Shown piece after piece: positions 26,929 to 35,316 of a stretch of 39,625 nt of DNA. The translations under genes and the position numbers were made by a program. Positions within the stretch are counted from its first letter, which is position 1; every line of letters starts with the position of its first letter. This stretch comes from Chloroflexota bacterium (GTDB taxonomy: Bacteria > Chloroflexota > Limnocylindria > Limnocylindrales > CSP1-4). The notes beneath the pieces are model-generated. The model searched no databases, was not told where the DNA came from, and saw nothing but the letters and a program-made list of their open reading frames with translations. Location of the stretch: the NCBI GenBank assembly GCA_021786265.1, contig JAJYNP010000094.1, positions 1 through 39,625 on the forward strand, given 5' to 3'.

Positions 26929-27696
26929 ATGTTGCTGGGCATCGACCACCTGGTGATCGCGGTCGCGGACCCGGACGACGCCGCAGCTCGGCTCGAGCGG
27001 GAGCTGGGCCTCGCGGCGACCGGGGGCGGCCGCCATGACGCGCTCGGGACCTTCAACCGGCTGGTCTGGCTTGGTGACACGTACCTCGAGCTCCTCGGGG
27101 TCTTCGACCGGGCGCTCGCCGAGCGGTCCTGGATCGGTGCGCCGGCGGTGGAGATGCTCGAGCGGGGTGGCGGACTCGCCACCTGGGCGATCGCGACCGG
27201 CGCGCTCGCGGCCGATCTGGCCGTGCTCCGCGCGGCGGGCTCCGATCTCGGCGATTCGACCGCCGGTGAGCGGCGGCGCGCCGACGGGGCCCTCGTCCGC
27301 TGGCGCCTTGCCGCACCGACGCGCCTCGGGCCGACCGAGCCGCCCTTCCTCATCGAGCACGACGCGACGGCGGCAGAGTGGATGCCCGCCGACCGGGCAG
27401 CTCGGCTGGCCCTGGTGCACCCGATCGGCGGGCCGGTGAGGCTCGAGGTGCTGGAGCTGGCGATCGACGACGTCAACCGCACGAGCGTGCGCTACACCCG
27501 CACGGTGGGACTGCGGTTCCGGCCCTCGCTCGCCGGCGCTGGCTCCCGCGACGCGGATGTCGGCGCCCAGACCGTCCGGCTGCGCCCACGGCGGGGCGGG
27601 TCCGGGTCGGCGGTCATCCACCTCGTCGCGCCCGTCCCCGAGGAACGGATCGTCGATCTCCTGGGCTGCCGCTGGGTGGCGCGTCCGGCCCGCTGA
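26929..27696 (+). CDS. VOC/glyoxalase-like domain protein
   Basis: 255-residue member of the vicinal oxygen chelate fold, glyoxalase-like type (PF13468). It opens MLLGIDHLVIAVADPDDAA, where the histidine H7 is the usual first metal ligand, and WLGDTYLELLGVFDR supplies the glutamate after the second strand. The second half (about 170-255) repeats a weaker VOC module starting VRLEVLELAIDDVNRTS. Substrate unknown; family members include lyases, dioxygenases and resistance proteins. The ATG at 26929 is taken because the family begins here and a TACGCT box precedes it; a GTG at 26872 would overlap that box. Confidence 0.8.
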   Translation: MLLGIDHLVIAVADPDDAAARLERELGLAATGGGRHDALGTFNRLVWLGDTYLELLGVFDRALAERSWIGAPAVEMLERGGGLATWAIATGALAADLAVLRAAGSDLGDSTAGERRRADGALVRWRLAAPTRLGPTEPPFLIEHDATAAEWMPADRAARLALVHPIGGPVRLEVLELAIDDVNRTSVRYTRTVGLRFRPSLAGAGSRDADVGAQTVRLRPRRGGSGSAVIHLVAPVPEERIVDLLGCRWVARPAR

Positions 27697-27790
27697 GGCG
27701 ACGTTCGAGCCGACGACGGGCCTCGCCATCTCGCCCCGGACGTTCAACAACTACTTCGCCAGCAAGGCCGAGGCGTTCCGCAGGCAATAA
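27695..27790 (+). pseudogene. Relic of a TetR-family helix-turn-helix
   Basis: The frame ending at the TAA at 27788-27790 reads GLAISPRTFNNYFASKAEAF. This is the recognition helix and following helix of TetR regulators (compare the common VSPRTFFNYFxSKEEA). There is no start codon or first helix upstream in this frame and no ligand-binding domain downstream, since the stop comes three residues later. It overlaps the stop of the VOC gene by two bases. I read it as the leftover of a deleted regulator gene. Confidence 0.65.
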
Positions 27791-27797
27791 CGCGTGT

Positions 27798-27803
27798 TAC
27801 CAT
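27798..27803 (+). promoter_or_regulatory. Candidate -10 box of the PAS-EAL gene
   Basis: TACCAT at 27798-27803, eleven bases before the ATG at 27815, with no ribosome binding site in between. It directly follows the TetR relic. No convincing -35. Confidence 0.35.
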
Positions 27804-27814
27804 CCCTTGCCGCA

Positions 27815-30800
27815 ATGCCCGAAGCAGTGATGCCCCCGCTTTCGCGTGGGGCGCCGCTGCGGCGGCCGCAGGACCGTGCTCTGTACGCCGCCTATGTCCT
27901 GCTCGTCGCCGCCGCGCTGGCGACGTACCTCGCGACCGACGACGGGCGGCTCCGGCTGGTCGCCTTCGGCACGGTCGGCCTCGCCGCGCCGCTGGCGTTG
28001 CTCGTCGGCCTGGTGCGGTTCCGACCGCGCCGCCAGCGTGCCTGGCTGGCCCTGCTGGTCGGGCTCAGCCTGCTCATCGCGGGCGACCTCACAGAGCTGC
28101 TGCTGCGCGGCGCCCCGGCGACGTTCGACCCGACCCCCGCCGCGTTCACGTTCCTCGGGTACGGCGCCCTCCTGCTCGGCGTCTACGGCTTGTCCGGGCC
28201 ACTGGAGCGGGTCTCACCCGTGGCTCTGGTCGACGCGGCGATCCTCGCGCTCGCGGCCGGCTTGATCATCTGGCTCGTGCTCCTCGAGCCAGCGGCCGGG
28301 CATCTCCGCGGCCTCGCCGGCGCGCTCGCCATCGGGTACCCGACGCTCGACGCGGTGGCGCTGGCCAGCCTGGCACCGGCGCTCGTGCGGCGCGACGCGC
28401 GATCGGTCGCGGTCGCCGTGCTTTGCGTCGGTCTCGTGCTGCTGCCGGTGACCGACGTGCTCGCGGGGCTCCGGGTCCTGACCCGGAGCTACCACCCCGG
28501 AGCCCTCCTCGACGTCGGGTGGCCGCTCGCCTACGCCACCCTGGGCGGCGCGGCGCTGCACCCGACGATGGGTTCGGTGGGCGAGGGCCGAGCGCGGTCC
28601 GCGGCGGAACCGGCCGGCGTTCGGCCCGGGTTGCTGGCCGCCGCCCTGCTGGTCCCACCGGCCCTGCTCGCGGTGCGCGCCCTCGGCGGGTTGGACCGCG
28701 AGGACCAGCTGCCGTTGTCGCTCGCCTCGCTCGCCCTGACCTCCCTTGTCATCGTGCGCCTGTACCTGACGACCAGCGCCCTCGCGCGCAGTGACGCCCG
28801 GTTCCGCAGCTTCATGGCGCACCCGGGCCTCATGGCTTTCATCAAGGATGCCCGTGGCCGGTATCAGTACGCGAGCCCGGAAGTCGAGCGGGTGAACGGC
28901 TGGCCGAGCGCCGAGGCGTGGGCCGAGCGGACCGACCGCGACCTGTTCGCACCCGACACGGCGGCCGCCTACGGGTCCGCCGACGAGACCGTGCGCCGAA
29001 CCAGGACCCCGCTGATCCTGCAGGCGCAGCACGACGAGCCCGACGGTCCGCATGTCTGGCGCCTCGAGAAGTTCCTCCTGCCCCGCGATGCCGGGGCAAT
29101 CGCGCTCCTCGGCGTCGACATCACCGACCGCGTGCGCGCCGAGGCGGAGTTGCGCAGGGAACGGGAGCTCCTCGCAGACGCCGAGGAGGTCGCCGCGTTC
29201 GGCAGCTGGGCGTGGGACGCGGCGAGCGCGCAGAGCCAGTGGTCGCCGGCCATGCGTCGCCTGGCTGGCCTGCCACCGGGGTTCGCGCCCCTCGACAATG
29301 CCGAGATCTATCGGGCGATTCATCCCGAGGACCTTGCCCGCGTGCAGGCCGCCGTCCGTGCCACCATTGCGACGTGTGCGCCGCTGGACGCGGAGTTCCG
29401 CATGGTTGGCCCCTTCGGGGACGTGCGCTACGTGCACCTCACCGGGCGCACCGAGCCGGCGGCGGACGGCACCGCCAAACGCGTGGTGGGTGTGGCGCGG
29501 GACGAGACGGCCACCCACGCGGCGAGCGAGCAGCTCCGCCTCCAGGCGCATCTGCTCGAGAGCGTGAACGATGCGGTGATCGCGACCGACGCCGAGGGCC
29601 GGGTGCGCTACTGGGGCGGCGGCGCCGCGGCCGTGCTCGGATACCGCGTCGAGGAGATGGTCGATCGGACCCTTGAGGGCGTCATTCTCGCCGATACTGT
29701 CCGCGAGGATGCCCTTGCCGCGGCGCTCCGCGCCGGCGAGACCTACGAGGGTGACTGGGAGGCTCGCCGGTGCGACGGCGCGCCGGTGTGGCTCCGCGCG
29801 CGCATCTCCCCGCTGGCGAGCGGAGCGGGAGAGTCCGCCGGGCAGCTCTGGATCGCCCGGGACATCGGCGCGCGTCGGGCGCTCGAGCTCCAGCTTGAGC
29901 GGCTCGCCACCGCCGTGGAGCAGGCGCACGAGGCCGTCGTGGTGACGGACCGCGAGGAGCGGATCGTGTACGCCAACGCCGAGTTCGAGCGGACGACCGG
30001 GTTCAGCCGGGACGAGGCGCTCGGGCAGCCCGCGGGCTTCATCTCGGCAGGCCGCCAGCCCCGCGCGTTCGGGCAGGCGCGTCGCGCCCTCCTCGACTCC
30101 GGTCGGCCCTGGCAGGGGGACCTGGTGGATCGGCGCAAGGACGGCGCGCTCATCACGACCGAGAACACCGTCGCGCCGGTGCGGGAACGGGACGGGGCCG
30201 TCAGCGGCTACGTGATGGTGAAGCGCGATGTCACGCGGGAGCGGGCGGCCGAAGCCGACGCGCAGCGCCGGGCCCGCGAGCGGGCGCTGATCGCCGAGAC
30301 CCTGCAGGGCCTGGGTGGACATCTGGGGCTGGAGGACACGGCCGAGGCGATCGCCGTGCAGGTGCTCAAGCTTCGCGGCATCTCGCTGGCGGCGCTCGTG
30401 GCCCTCGATCCGGAGGGGCGATCGTTTCAGCTTGCGATCGTCAGCGAAGGAGGCACCCACCAGCGGTTCGACCTGCCGCCGTCCCGGAGCGCGTACCTGC
30501 ACGACCGCGGGGTCCTGGGCCCCTGGGTGGAAGCATGGACCCCGCCAGCGGACGGGCACCCCTACGCGGGGCTCTTCGAATCCCTCGGGATCCGGGCCTT
30601 CGCCTACGTACCGTTCTCGGAGGGTGGCAGCCTGCTCGGTGTGCTCGCCGCCGGGTCGGCGGCTCCCGACGCGGGCGTGCAGCTCGCTGAGCACCTGCCG
30701 GCCCTGGTGGACTTCGCCGCCATCGGCGGGGCATTGCTCGGCCCCGGGGTGCGCGGCCGGCAGCAGACGGCGCAGCGGCGTCTGCATGTCCGCGCGCTGA

Positions 30801-31462
30801 TCGCAAACGGGGCCTTCTCGCCGGTCTTTCAGCCGATTGCCGCGCTGGGCGACGGCACCCTCGAGGGGTTCGAGGCCCTCACCCGGTTCGCCAACGGCAC
30901 GCCGCCCGACGTCCAGTTCGCCGAGGCGCACGGGGTAGGCATGGGCCTGGATCTCGAGCTGGCCACCCTCGCCGCGGCGCTCAAGGCCGGCGCGCGACGC
31001 CCCACCGGGACCTCGCTGCACGTGAACGCCTCGGTCGCCCTGCTGCTGGCCGGGGACCGGCTGCGGACCCTGCTCGACGCGAGGGCGACCGGCCGCCTGC
31101 TGATCGAGGTGACCGAGCACGACCGGGTCGGCGACTACGCCGCGGTTCGCCAGGCGGTCGAGCGCCTCGGCCCGGGCGTACGGCTCGCGGTCGACGACGC
31201 CGGGGCCGGCTACGCCAGCCTGCGCCACATCCTCGAGCTCGCGCCGACGGTGGTGAAGCTGGACCGTTCCCTGGTGGCCGGGATCGACGGGGACCCGGCC
31301 CGGCAGGCAGTGGTCGAGGGGATGCAGCAGTTCGGGAGGCGGGGTGGCTTCGTCCTCGTGGCCGAGGGCATCGAGACCGAGGCTGAACGCGACACGCTGC
31401 GCAGGCTCGGCGTTCCGCTCGGCCAGGGCTACCTCCTCGGGAGACCCGGACCGTTGCCCTGA
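27815..31462 (+). CDS. Membrane PAS-GAF-EAL protein, c-di-GMP phosphodiesterase
   Basis: Large sensor of 1215 residues. About eight hydrophobic helices span 20-320. Four PAS modules follow (about 325-450, 452-570, 572-690, 690-810), the last containing the conserved ANAEFERTTGFSRDE. A GAF domain covers about 825-980 and an EAL domain about 995-1213. The EAL domain keeps the catalytic set: FEALTRF, VNAS, LIEVTEH, VDDAGAGYASL, VKLDRSL, AEGIET and GQGYLLGRP. Active hydrolysis of c-di-GMP is therefore expected, and there is no GGDEF partner in the same chain. ATG 27815 is chosen over GTG 27794 because a -10 box overlaps the latter. It faces the diguanylate cyclase gene at 31520. Confidence 0.92.
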   Translation: MPEAVMPPLSRGAPLRRPQDRALYAAYVLLVAAALATYLATDDGRLRLVAFGTVGLAAPLALLVGLVRFRPRRQRAWLALLVGLSLLIAGDLTELLLRGAPATFDPTPAAFTFLGYGALLLGVYGLSGPLERVSPVALVDAAILALAAGLIIWLVLLEPAAGHLRGLAGALAIGYPTLDAVALASLAPALVRRDARSVAVAVLCVGLVLLPVTDVLAGLRVLTRSYHPGALLDVGWPLAYATLGGAALHPTMGSVGEGRARSAAEPAGVRPGLLAAALLVPPALLAVRALGGLDREDQLPLSLASLALTSLVIVRLYLTTSALARSDARFRSFMAHPGLMAFIKDARGRYQYASPEVERVNGWPSAEAWAERTDRDLFAPDTAAAYGSADETVRRTRTPLILQAQHDEPDGPHVWRLEKFLLPRDAGAIALLGVDITDRVRAEAELRRERELLADAEEVAAFGSWAWDAASAQSQWSPAMRRLAGLPPGFAPLDNAEIYRAIHPEDLARVQAAVRATIATCAPLDAEFRMVGPFGDVRYVHLTGRTEPAADGTAKRVVGVARDETATHAASEQLRLQAHLLESVNDAVIATDAEGRVRYWGGGAAAVLGYRVEEMVDRTLEGVILADTVREDALAAALRAGETYEGDWEARRCDGAPVWLRARISPLASGAGESAGQLWIARDIGARRALELQLERLATAVEQAHEAVVVTDREERIVYANAEFERTTGFSRDEALGQPAGFISAGRQPRAFGQARRALLDSGRPWQGDLVDRRKDGALITTENTVAPVRERDGAVSGYVMVKRDVTRERAAEADAQRRARERALIAETLQGLGGHLGLEDTAEAIAVQVLKLRGISLAALVALDPEGRSFQLAIVSEGGTHQRFDLPPSRSAYLHDRGVLGPWVEAWTPPADGHPYAGLFESLGIRAFAYVPFSEGGSLLGVLAAGSAAPDAGVQLAEHLPALVDFAAIGGALLGPGVRGRQQTAQRRLHVRALIANGAFSPVFQPIAALGDGTLEGFEALTRFANGTPPDVQFAEAHGVGMGLDLELATLAAALKAGARRPTGTSLHVNASVALLLAGDRLRTLLDARATGRLLIEVTEHDRVGDYAAVRQAVERLGPGVRLAVDDAGAGYASLRHILELAPTVVKLDRSLVAGIDGDPARQAVVEGMQQFGRRGGFVLVAEGIETEAERDTLRRLGVPLGQGYLLGRPGPLP

Positions 31463-31519
31463 ACCGATCAGGGGACGGCACGTTGATCCAGTCGAGCCTG
31501 CCTCTGCACCTGGGGAGGC

Positions 31520-32872
31520 TCAGGCCATGACGAGCCGGTTGCGTCCGTTCCCCTTGGCCGCGTAGAGGGCGCCGTCGGCCAAGGCGACGAGGGCATCGGG
31601 TGAGTCGGCCGCATCCCGGTAGGTCCCGCCGCCCAGGCTGACCGTCACGCCGACCCGCAGCTCGCCGTCGTCGACGCACGTCTCACTGACGGCGCGCCGG
31701 ATCCGCTCCCCGACCTGGGCGACATCGTCCGTGCCGGCACCCGGGAGCAGGACCAGGAACTCCTCGCCGCCGTAGCGGATGAGGACGTCCCCTTCCCGCA
31801 CGACGCGCCGGCAGGCGCCAGCGACAGCCCGCAGCACCCGATCTCCGACGAGGTGTCCGTAGGTATCGTTGACCGCCTTGAAGTGGTCGAGATCGAGCAT
31901 CAGGATCCCGAGCGGGTTCTCGGCTCGCACCGCACGGGAGAACTCCTCGCGCAGTCGGGCGAGCCCGAACCGCCGGTTGTAGGCCTCCGTCAGCGGATCC
32001 ACCGCCGCAAGGCGCTCGAGCCGATCGTGCGCGAGCGCGTTGTTGACTGCGAGGCCGAGGTCGGCCCGCAACTGCTCGAGCAGCCCGAGATCATCGCGCT
32101 CGAACCGTCCCGGCGTGGCGAGGATGATCGCCCCCAGGGGTACGCTCTTGAACGTGACCGGCGCAATCACGATCTCGCGGGCTGCCTGGCCGACGAGGAG
32201 CGAGTCGACGATCACCCCCGGTGCCTCCACCCGCAGCTGCTCGGTGCGCCCCAGGCGCAGGACCCGCCGGACGTGGTCGCTCCCGGCGAACCCGTCGGCA
32301 CCGCGCAGGCCGTAGCTCGCCAGGGGCTCGATCCTGTCTTCGCGCACGACGAAGATCGCCCCGGCCTCGGCTCGCGTGATGCGGAGCAGCCCCTCGAGGG
32401 CCGCGTCGCCGAGGCCCTCGAGTTCGAACTCGGTCGAGAGCACCGCGCTGAACTCCCGCATCGCGCTCTCGACCGCGTGACTCCTCGCCAGCGCTCCGAT
32501 CAAACGGTTGAAGGCACCCGCGCTGGCGCCGACCTCGTCATCGGAGTCGACCGGAAGGGCGCATCGCTCGGGCTCGCAGGCGCTCCAGTCGTGGCTGAAC
32601 ACCGCCTCGGCCAGCTGCTCTGCGACGGTACCCATCCGCTCGGCAAGGACCCGAAGTCGGCGGCCGACGACGAGGTGGGAGAGCTCGAAGTTGGCGATCC
32701 CGACAACGAGCCCGGCGACCATGGTTGAGGCATAGAAGAGCGGCGTCATGACTCGCGCATTGGGCAGTCCCAGGAGCAGGCAGAACGGCGGGAAGACCAG
32801 GCCGACGAGCAGCCCGAACCCCATCATCCAGATCGAGAGGTCGGTGAACACGCGACTGGTCAGGCGCGGCAT
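31520..32872 (-). CDS. Membrane HAMP-GAF-GGDEF diguanylate cyclase
   Basis: 450-residue enzyme making c-di-GMP from two GTP. Two hydrophobic helices (about 12-35 and 43-66) are followed by a HAMP-like linker (about 68-135) with an unusual CEPERC insert. A GAF domain (about 150-285) and a GGDEF domain (about 295-450) follow. The active site reads YGGEEF, the metal stretch MLDLDHFKAVND is intact, and REGD lies five residues before GGEEF, the standard inhibitory I-site. The protein should be an active, product-inhibited cyclase. The ATG at 32872 has GGAG eight bases upstream; the frame continues to 33310 through the tRNA, which cannot be coding. It is convergent with the EAL gene. Confidence 0.93.
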   Translation of the reverse strand: MPRLTSRVFTDLSIWMMGFGLLVGLVFPPFCLLLGLPNARVMTPLFYASTMVAGLVVGIANFELSHLVVGRRLRVLAERMGTVAEQLAEAVFSHDWSACEPERCALPVDSDDEVGASAGAFNRLIGALARSHAVESAMREFSAVLSTEFELEGLGDAALEGLLRITRAEAGAIFVVREDRIEPLASYGLRGADGFAGSDHVRRVLRLGRTEQLRVEAPGVIVDSLLVGQAAREIVIAPVTFKSVPLGAIILATPGRFERDDLGLLEQLRADLGLAVNNALAHDRLERLAAVDPLTEAYNRRFGLARLREEFSRAVRAENPLGILMLDLDHFKAVNDTYGHLVGDRVLRAVAGACRRVVREGDVLIRYGGEEFLVLLPGAGTDDVAQVGERIRRAVSETCVDDGELRVGVTVSLGGGTYRDAADSPDALVALADGALYAAKGNGRNRLVMA

Positions 32873-33174
32873 GGAAGGCACTCCATAGGCGGACAGGCGG
32901 GACGTCACCGTCTCGCAGCATCGAAGTGGCTGCCCAGGACGGCCATGGCCAGAAAGTCCGGTGCGGTCCGGTCCGATGCGCTCTGGGTGCCCCATCAACA
33001 CTTGCACGGCGATGCGTGAACCCGGTCGGCCCGACGCCCCCTGACCGGCCCATCGCCGCGGCGGTCTCCATTGCAGAGCTTCGTCGACGAGGTTCAATTC
33101 GACGAACCTGCTGCACGCCGCGCAGGCCGTTGTCCAACGGCACACACAGTTCCGTGCCACGAGGGTGGAGGGAA
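32873..33174. other. Intergenic region between the cyclase gene and tRNA-His
   Basis: About 300 bases without a gene. It must hold the promoter of the cyclase gene and the end of the tRNA transcript. I see the overlapping inverted repeats at 33080-33109 and no clear sigma-70 promoter. Confidence 0.5.
33080..33109. repeat. Two overlapping, mutually exclusive inverted repeats
   Basis: TTCGTCGA (33080-33087) pairs perfectly with TCGACGAA (33099-33106), loop 11 bases. AGGTTC (33090-33095) pairs with GAACCT (33104-33109), loop 8 bases. The right arms share 33104-33106, so the two stems cannot form at once. Located about 210 bases upstream of the cyclase start. Confidence 0.6.
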
Positions 33175-33251
33175 TGGGGTGGCCTAGGGGACTTGAACCC
33201 CTAACCATCGGATCCACAATCCGATGCTCTGCCAGTTGAGCTAAGGCCACC
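33175..33251 (-). tRNA. tRNA-His (anticodon GTG)
   Basis: The minus strand folds as a full cloverleaf: acceptor stem GTGGCCT/AGGCCAC, D arm AGCTCAACTGGCAGAGC, anticodon stem TCGGA/TCCGA around loop TTGTGGA (anticodon GTG), and T arm GGGGTTCAAGTCCCC. It has the extra G-1 opposite C73 that marks histidine tRNAs, at plus position 33251, and an encoded CCA at 33175-33177. Length is 77 bases including G-1 and CCA. Confidence 0.97.
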
Positions 33252-33385
33252 GCGGAGGCGCCGGCGTCCATGCGACGGCACCACGTGACGCCACACCTCG
33301 GTTGGGACACAGGTGGGCGCGCCGAAGTCTACCCCAAACGGCCGCGACGGCGCGTCCGGTGCCGCGCCGGGCACCCTGCGGTCGC

Positions 33386-33433
33386 GGTCCCGGCGCGAGC
33401 CGGTCCCGGCACGACCCGGTCCGGGCCAGGTGA
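33386..33433 (+). repeat. Three 16-bp imperfect tandem repeats
   Basis: Units start GGTCC at 33386, 33402 and 33418. The first two differ at two positions (GGTCCCGGCGCGAGCC and GGTCCCGGCACGACCC); the third is more diverged. They lie between the tRNA and the CAP gene, in a 326-base stretch (33252-33577) that has no gene and otherwise shows only the promoter at 33504. Confidence 0.6.
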
Positions 33434-33503
33434 ACCTCACCGGCCGTCGTGACGAGACGCAACTGGTACTCACGGCTGGCACCGCACCGGGACGTCCGGG
33501 CGG

Positions 33504-33532
33504 TTGGGAACACCGGGACCAGGGCCTAGCCT
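33504..33532 (+). promoter_or_regulatory. Promoter of the CAP-domain gene
   Basis: TTGGGA (33504-33509), a 17-base spacer, then TAGCCT (33527-33532), about 45 bases before the TTG at 33578. The leader carries GGAGG at 33563-33567. Confidence 0.5.
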
Positions 33533-33577
33533 GCGGCCATCGCGTCCCCAGCGGACTCGCACGGAGGCCGTTCCACC

Positions 33578-34501
33578 TTGATCTCGCCGCGCCGCCGCTT
33601 CTCCCGGTTCGCCCTGACGGGCCTGGTCGCCCTCGTGATCGTCGGGTGGACGTTTGCGATCCCGGCGGCCTCGGTCGTGCGGGCGTGGGACGGGGGCACG
33701 TTCAGCGCCTCCGACGAGAGCCTGCTCTTCTCGCTGACGAACCAGGCGCGCGCAGCCGCGGGCCTGGCGCCGCTCCGCTGGGACAGCCAGCTCGGAACGC
33801 TGGCGCGCTGGCGGGCGCAGGACCTGTCGGTCCGCGATTACTTCTCGCACGACATCCCGCCCGGTCCCGGCTTCGCGTCCACCTACGAGCGCGTCTTCTA
33901 CTACATGGACCAGCGCGGGATCCAGTACGTCCTGGCGGGCGAGAACATCGGCTGGGACAACGCGTCGGACGACCAGGCGACGCCCATGATCCAGCAGATG
34001 TTCATGAATTCGCCCGAGCACCGCTCGAACATCCTTGGGGCGTTGTGGGATTCGATGGGTGTCGGTGCCTACAAAGGGACCAACGGGGTCATCGAGTACT
34101 GCGTGCTGTTCAAGGAGACGAAGCCCGCCGCCACGCCGACGCCCACGCTCAGGCCGGCCCCGACGCCGACACCGCGTCCGGTCCAGACTCCGCGCCCCGC
34201 CCCGGCCGCGACCCGGGCACCGACCCCGGCGCCCACCGCGGCGCCCACCGGGATACCGGCACCGACCGAGACGCCGACGCCGAGCCCGAGCCCCATCGCC
34301 TCGCCCTCGCCCGCTGACCTGGCGCCGGCCGACACGACCGCCCCGGCCGGTTCCGCGACCGAGCCCCCGGCCCAACCGTCGAGCGCGCCGGCCGCGGCGC
34401 CGGTGGGCGCGACCAGCCAGCGCGTCGTGGATGATGCGCCGCCGCCGAGCCTGCTCGAGTCGCTGATCGGCGGCCTGCTGGGGGCGACTCCCGGCCGCTA
34501 G
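33578..34501 (+). CDS. Secreted CAP/SCP-domain protein with Pro/Thr-rich tail
   Basis: 307 residues. The basic N-terminus MISPRRRFSRF is followed by a hydrophobic signal segment (about 12-30) and a likely cleavage after PAASVVRA. The CAP domain (PF00188, about 45-180) has LTNQARAAAGLAPLRWDSQL, the histidine of YFSHDIP, LAGENIGWD and NSPEHRSNILG, the standard CAP motifs. Residues 185-270 are a TPTP/APAP-rich spacer, and a short conserved-looking end ESLIGGLLG follows. The TTG start has GGAGG at a 10-base spacing. The role is extracellular; bacterial CAP proteins are linked to cell-wall or sporulation functions but mostly untested. Confidence 0.9.
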   Translation: MISPRRRFSRFALTGLVALVIVGWTFAIPAASVVRAWDGGTFSASDESLLFSLTNQARAAAGLAPLRWDSQLGTLARWRAQDLSVRDYFSHDIPPGPGFASTYERVFYYMDQRGIQYVLAGENIGWDNASDDQATPMIQQMFMNSPEHRSNILGALWDSMGVGAYKGTNGVIEYCVLFKETKPAATPTPTLRPAPTPTPRPVQTPRPAPAATRAPTPAPTAAPTGIPAPTETPTPSPSPIASPSPADLAPADTTAPAGSATEPPAQPSSAPAAAPVGATSQRVVDDAPPPSLLESLIGGLLGATPGR

Positions 34502-34521
34502 CCCCGCTCGCCCCCTCGGGG

Positions 34522-34551
34522 GTGACCGCGTCGCGCGCTCCCCGGTACACT
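34522..34551 (+). promoter_or_regulatory. Promoter of the LolD-like gene, leaderless layout
   Basis: GTGACC (34522-34527), an 18-base spacer, then TACACT (34546-34551), six bases before the ATG at 34558. No ribosome binding site. It starts the run of genes to 39563. Confidence 0.5.
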
Positions 34552-34557
34552 GCCCGG

Positions 34558-35310
34558 ATGCCGCCGATTCTCGAGGCACGTGACCTCACCAGGACCTATC
34601 GTGCCGGCGAGGCGGAGGTCCATGCGCTCCGGGGCGTCTCGCTGGCCGTCCAGCCGGGCGAGTTCGTCGCGCTGATGGGTCCCTCCGGCAGCGGCAAGAC
34701 CACGCTGCTCCAGCTGCTGGGCGGGCTGGACCGGCCCACGTCCGGCGAGGTCGTTCTTGACGGCGTGACCATCTCTACCCTCGACGACGACCGGGCCACG
34801 CGGCTGCGCCGCGAGAAGACCGGGTTCGTGTTCCAGGCGTTCAACCTGGTCCCGCTGCTCTCGGCCCGGGAGAACGTCGCCCTGCCGTTCCTGCTGGCCG
34901 GTCGCGATCCGCGCGCCGGCGATGCGGGGACGCGGGTCGACGAGGCGCTCGCGCTGGTCGACCTGGGGTCCAAGGCCGACCGCCGGCCCGACGAGCTCGC
35001 GTTCGGCGAGCAGCAGCGGGTCGCGATCGCGCGGGCCATCGCCGGCCGGCCCGCGATCCTCTTCGCCGACGAGCCGACCGGCAACCTGGACTACGCCACC
35101 GGCAACGAGATCCTCCAGTACCTCTACCGCTCGTGCGCCGAGCGTGGTCAGACAGTGGTGCTGGTCACGCACGACGCGCAGGCGGGCGCCTATGCCGACC
35201 GGGTGCTGTTCCTGCGGGACGGGCACATCCTCGATGAGATCGGGCTGGGGCGCCGCGCGGAACACCCGGCGCGGCCCCTGATCGAGCGGCTCGCACTGCT
35301 GGGGCAGTAG
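34558..35310 (+). CDS. ABC transporter ATPase, LolD/MacB type
   Basis: 250-residue ATPase. Walker A is GPSGSGKT (41-48), the Q-loop Q93, Walker B ILFADEP (167-173), D-loop GNLD and the switch histidine in VTHD near 205. The signature normally reading LSGGE is LAFGE (147-151), so serine and the first glycine are replaced. The family drives mechanotransmission or lipoprotein, peptide or drug export with FtsX-type permeases, and its partner follows seven bases later at 35317. The ATG at 34558 is chosen over GTG 34522 because a promoter overlaps the longer form. Confidence 0.92.
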   Translation: MPPILEARDLTRTYRAGEAEVHALRGVSLAVQPGEFVALMGPSGSGKTTLLQLLGGLDRPTSGEVVLDGVTISTLDDDRATRLRREKTGFVFQAFNLVPLLSARENVALPFLLAGRDPRAGDAGTRVDEALALVDLGSKADRRPDELAFGEQQRVAIARAIAGRPAILFADEPTGNLDYATGNEILQYLYRSCAERGQTVVLVTHDAQAGAYADRVLFLRDGHILDEIGLGRRAEHPARPLIERLALLGQ

Positions 35311-35316
35311 CCGCCG

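Noticed and set aside
31463..31519. Bidirectional terminator between the EAL and GGDEF genes
   Set aside because: GAGCCTGCC and GGAGGCTC pair imperfectly and there is no T-tract on either side.
33386..33433. CRISPR-like array
   Set aside because: Units are 16 bp, directly abutting and without spacers.
33201..33513. Minus-strand open frames across the tRNA-His gene, including the long N-terminal extension of the cyclase frame
   Set aside because: They run through a complete tRNA and lack ribosome sites or motifs; the cyclase has a good start at 32872.
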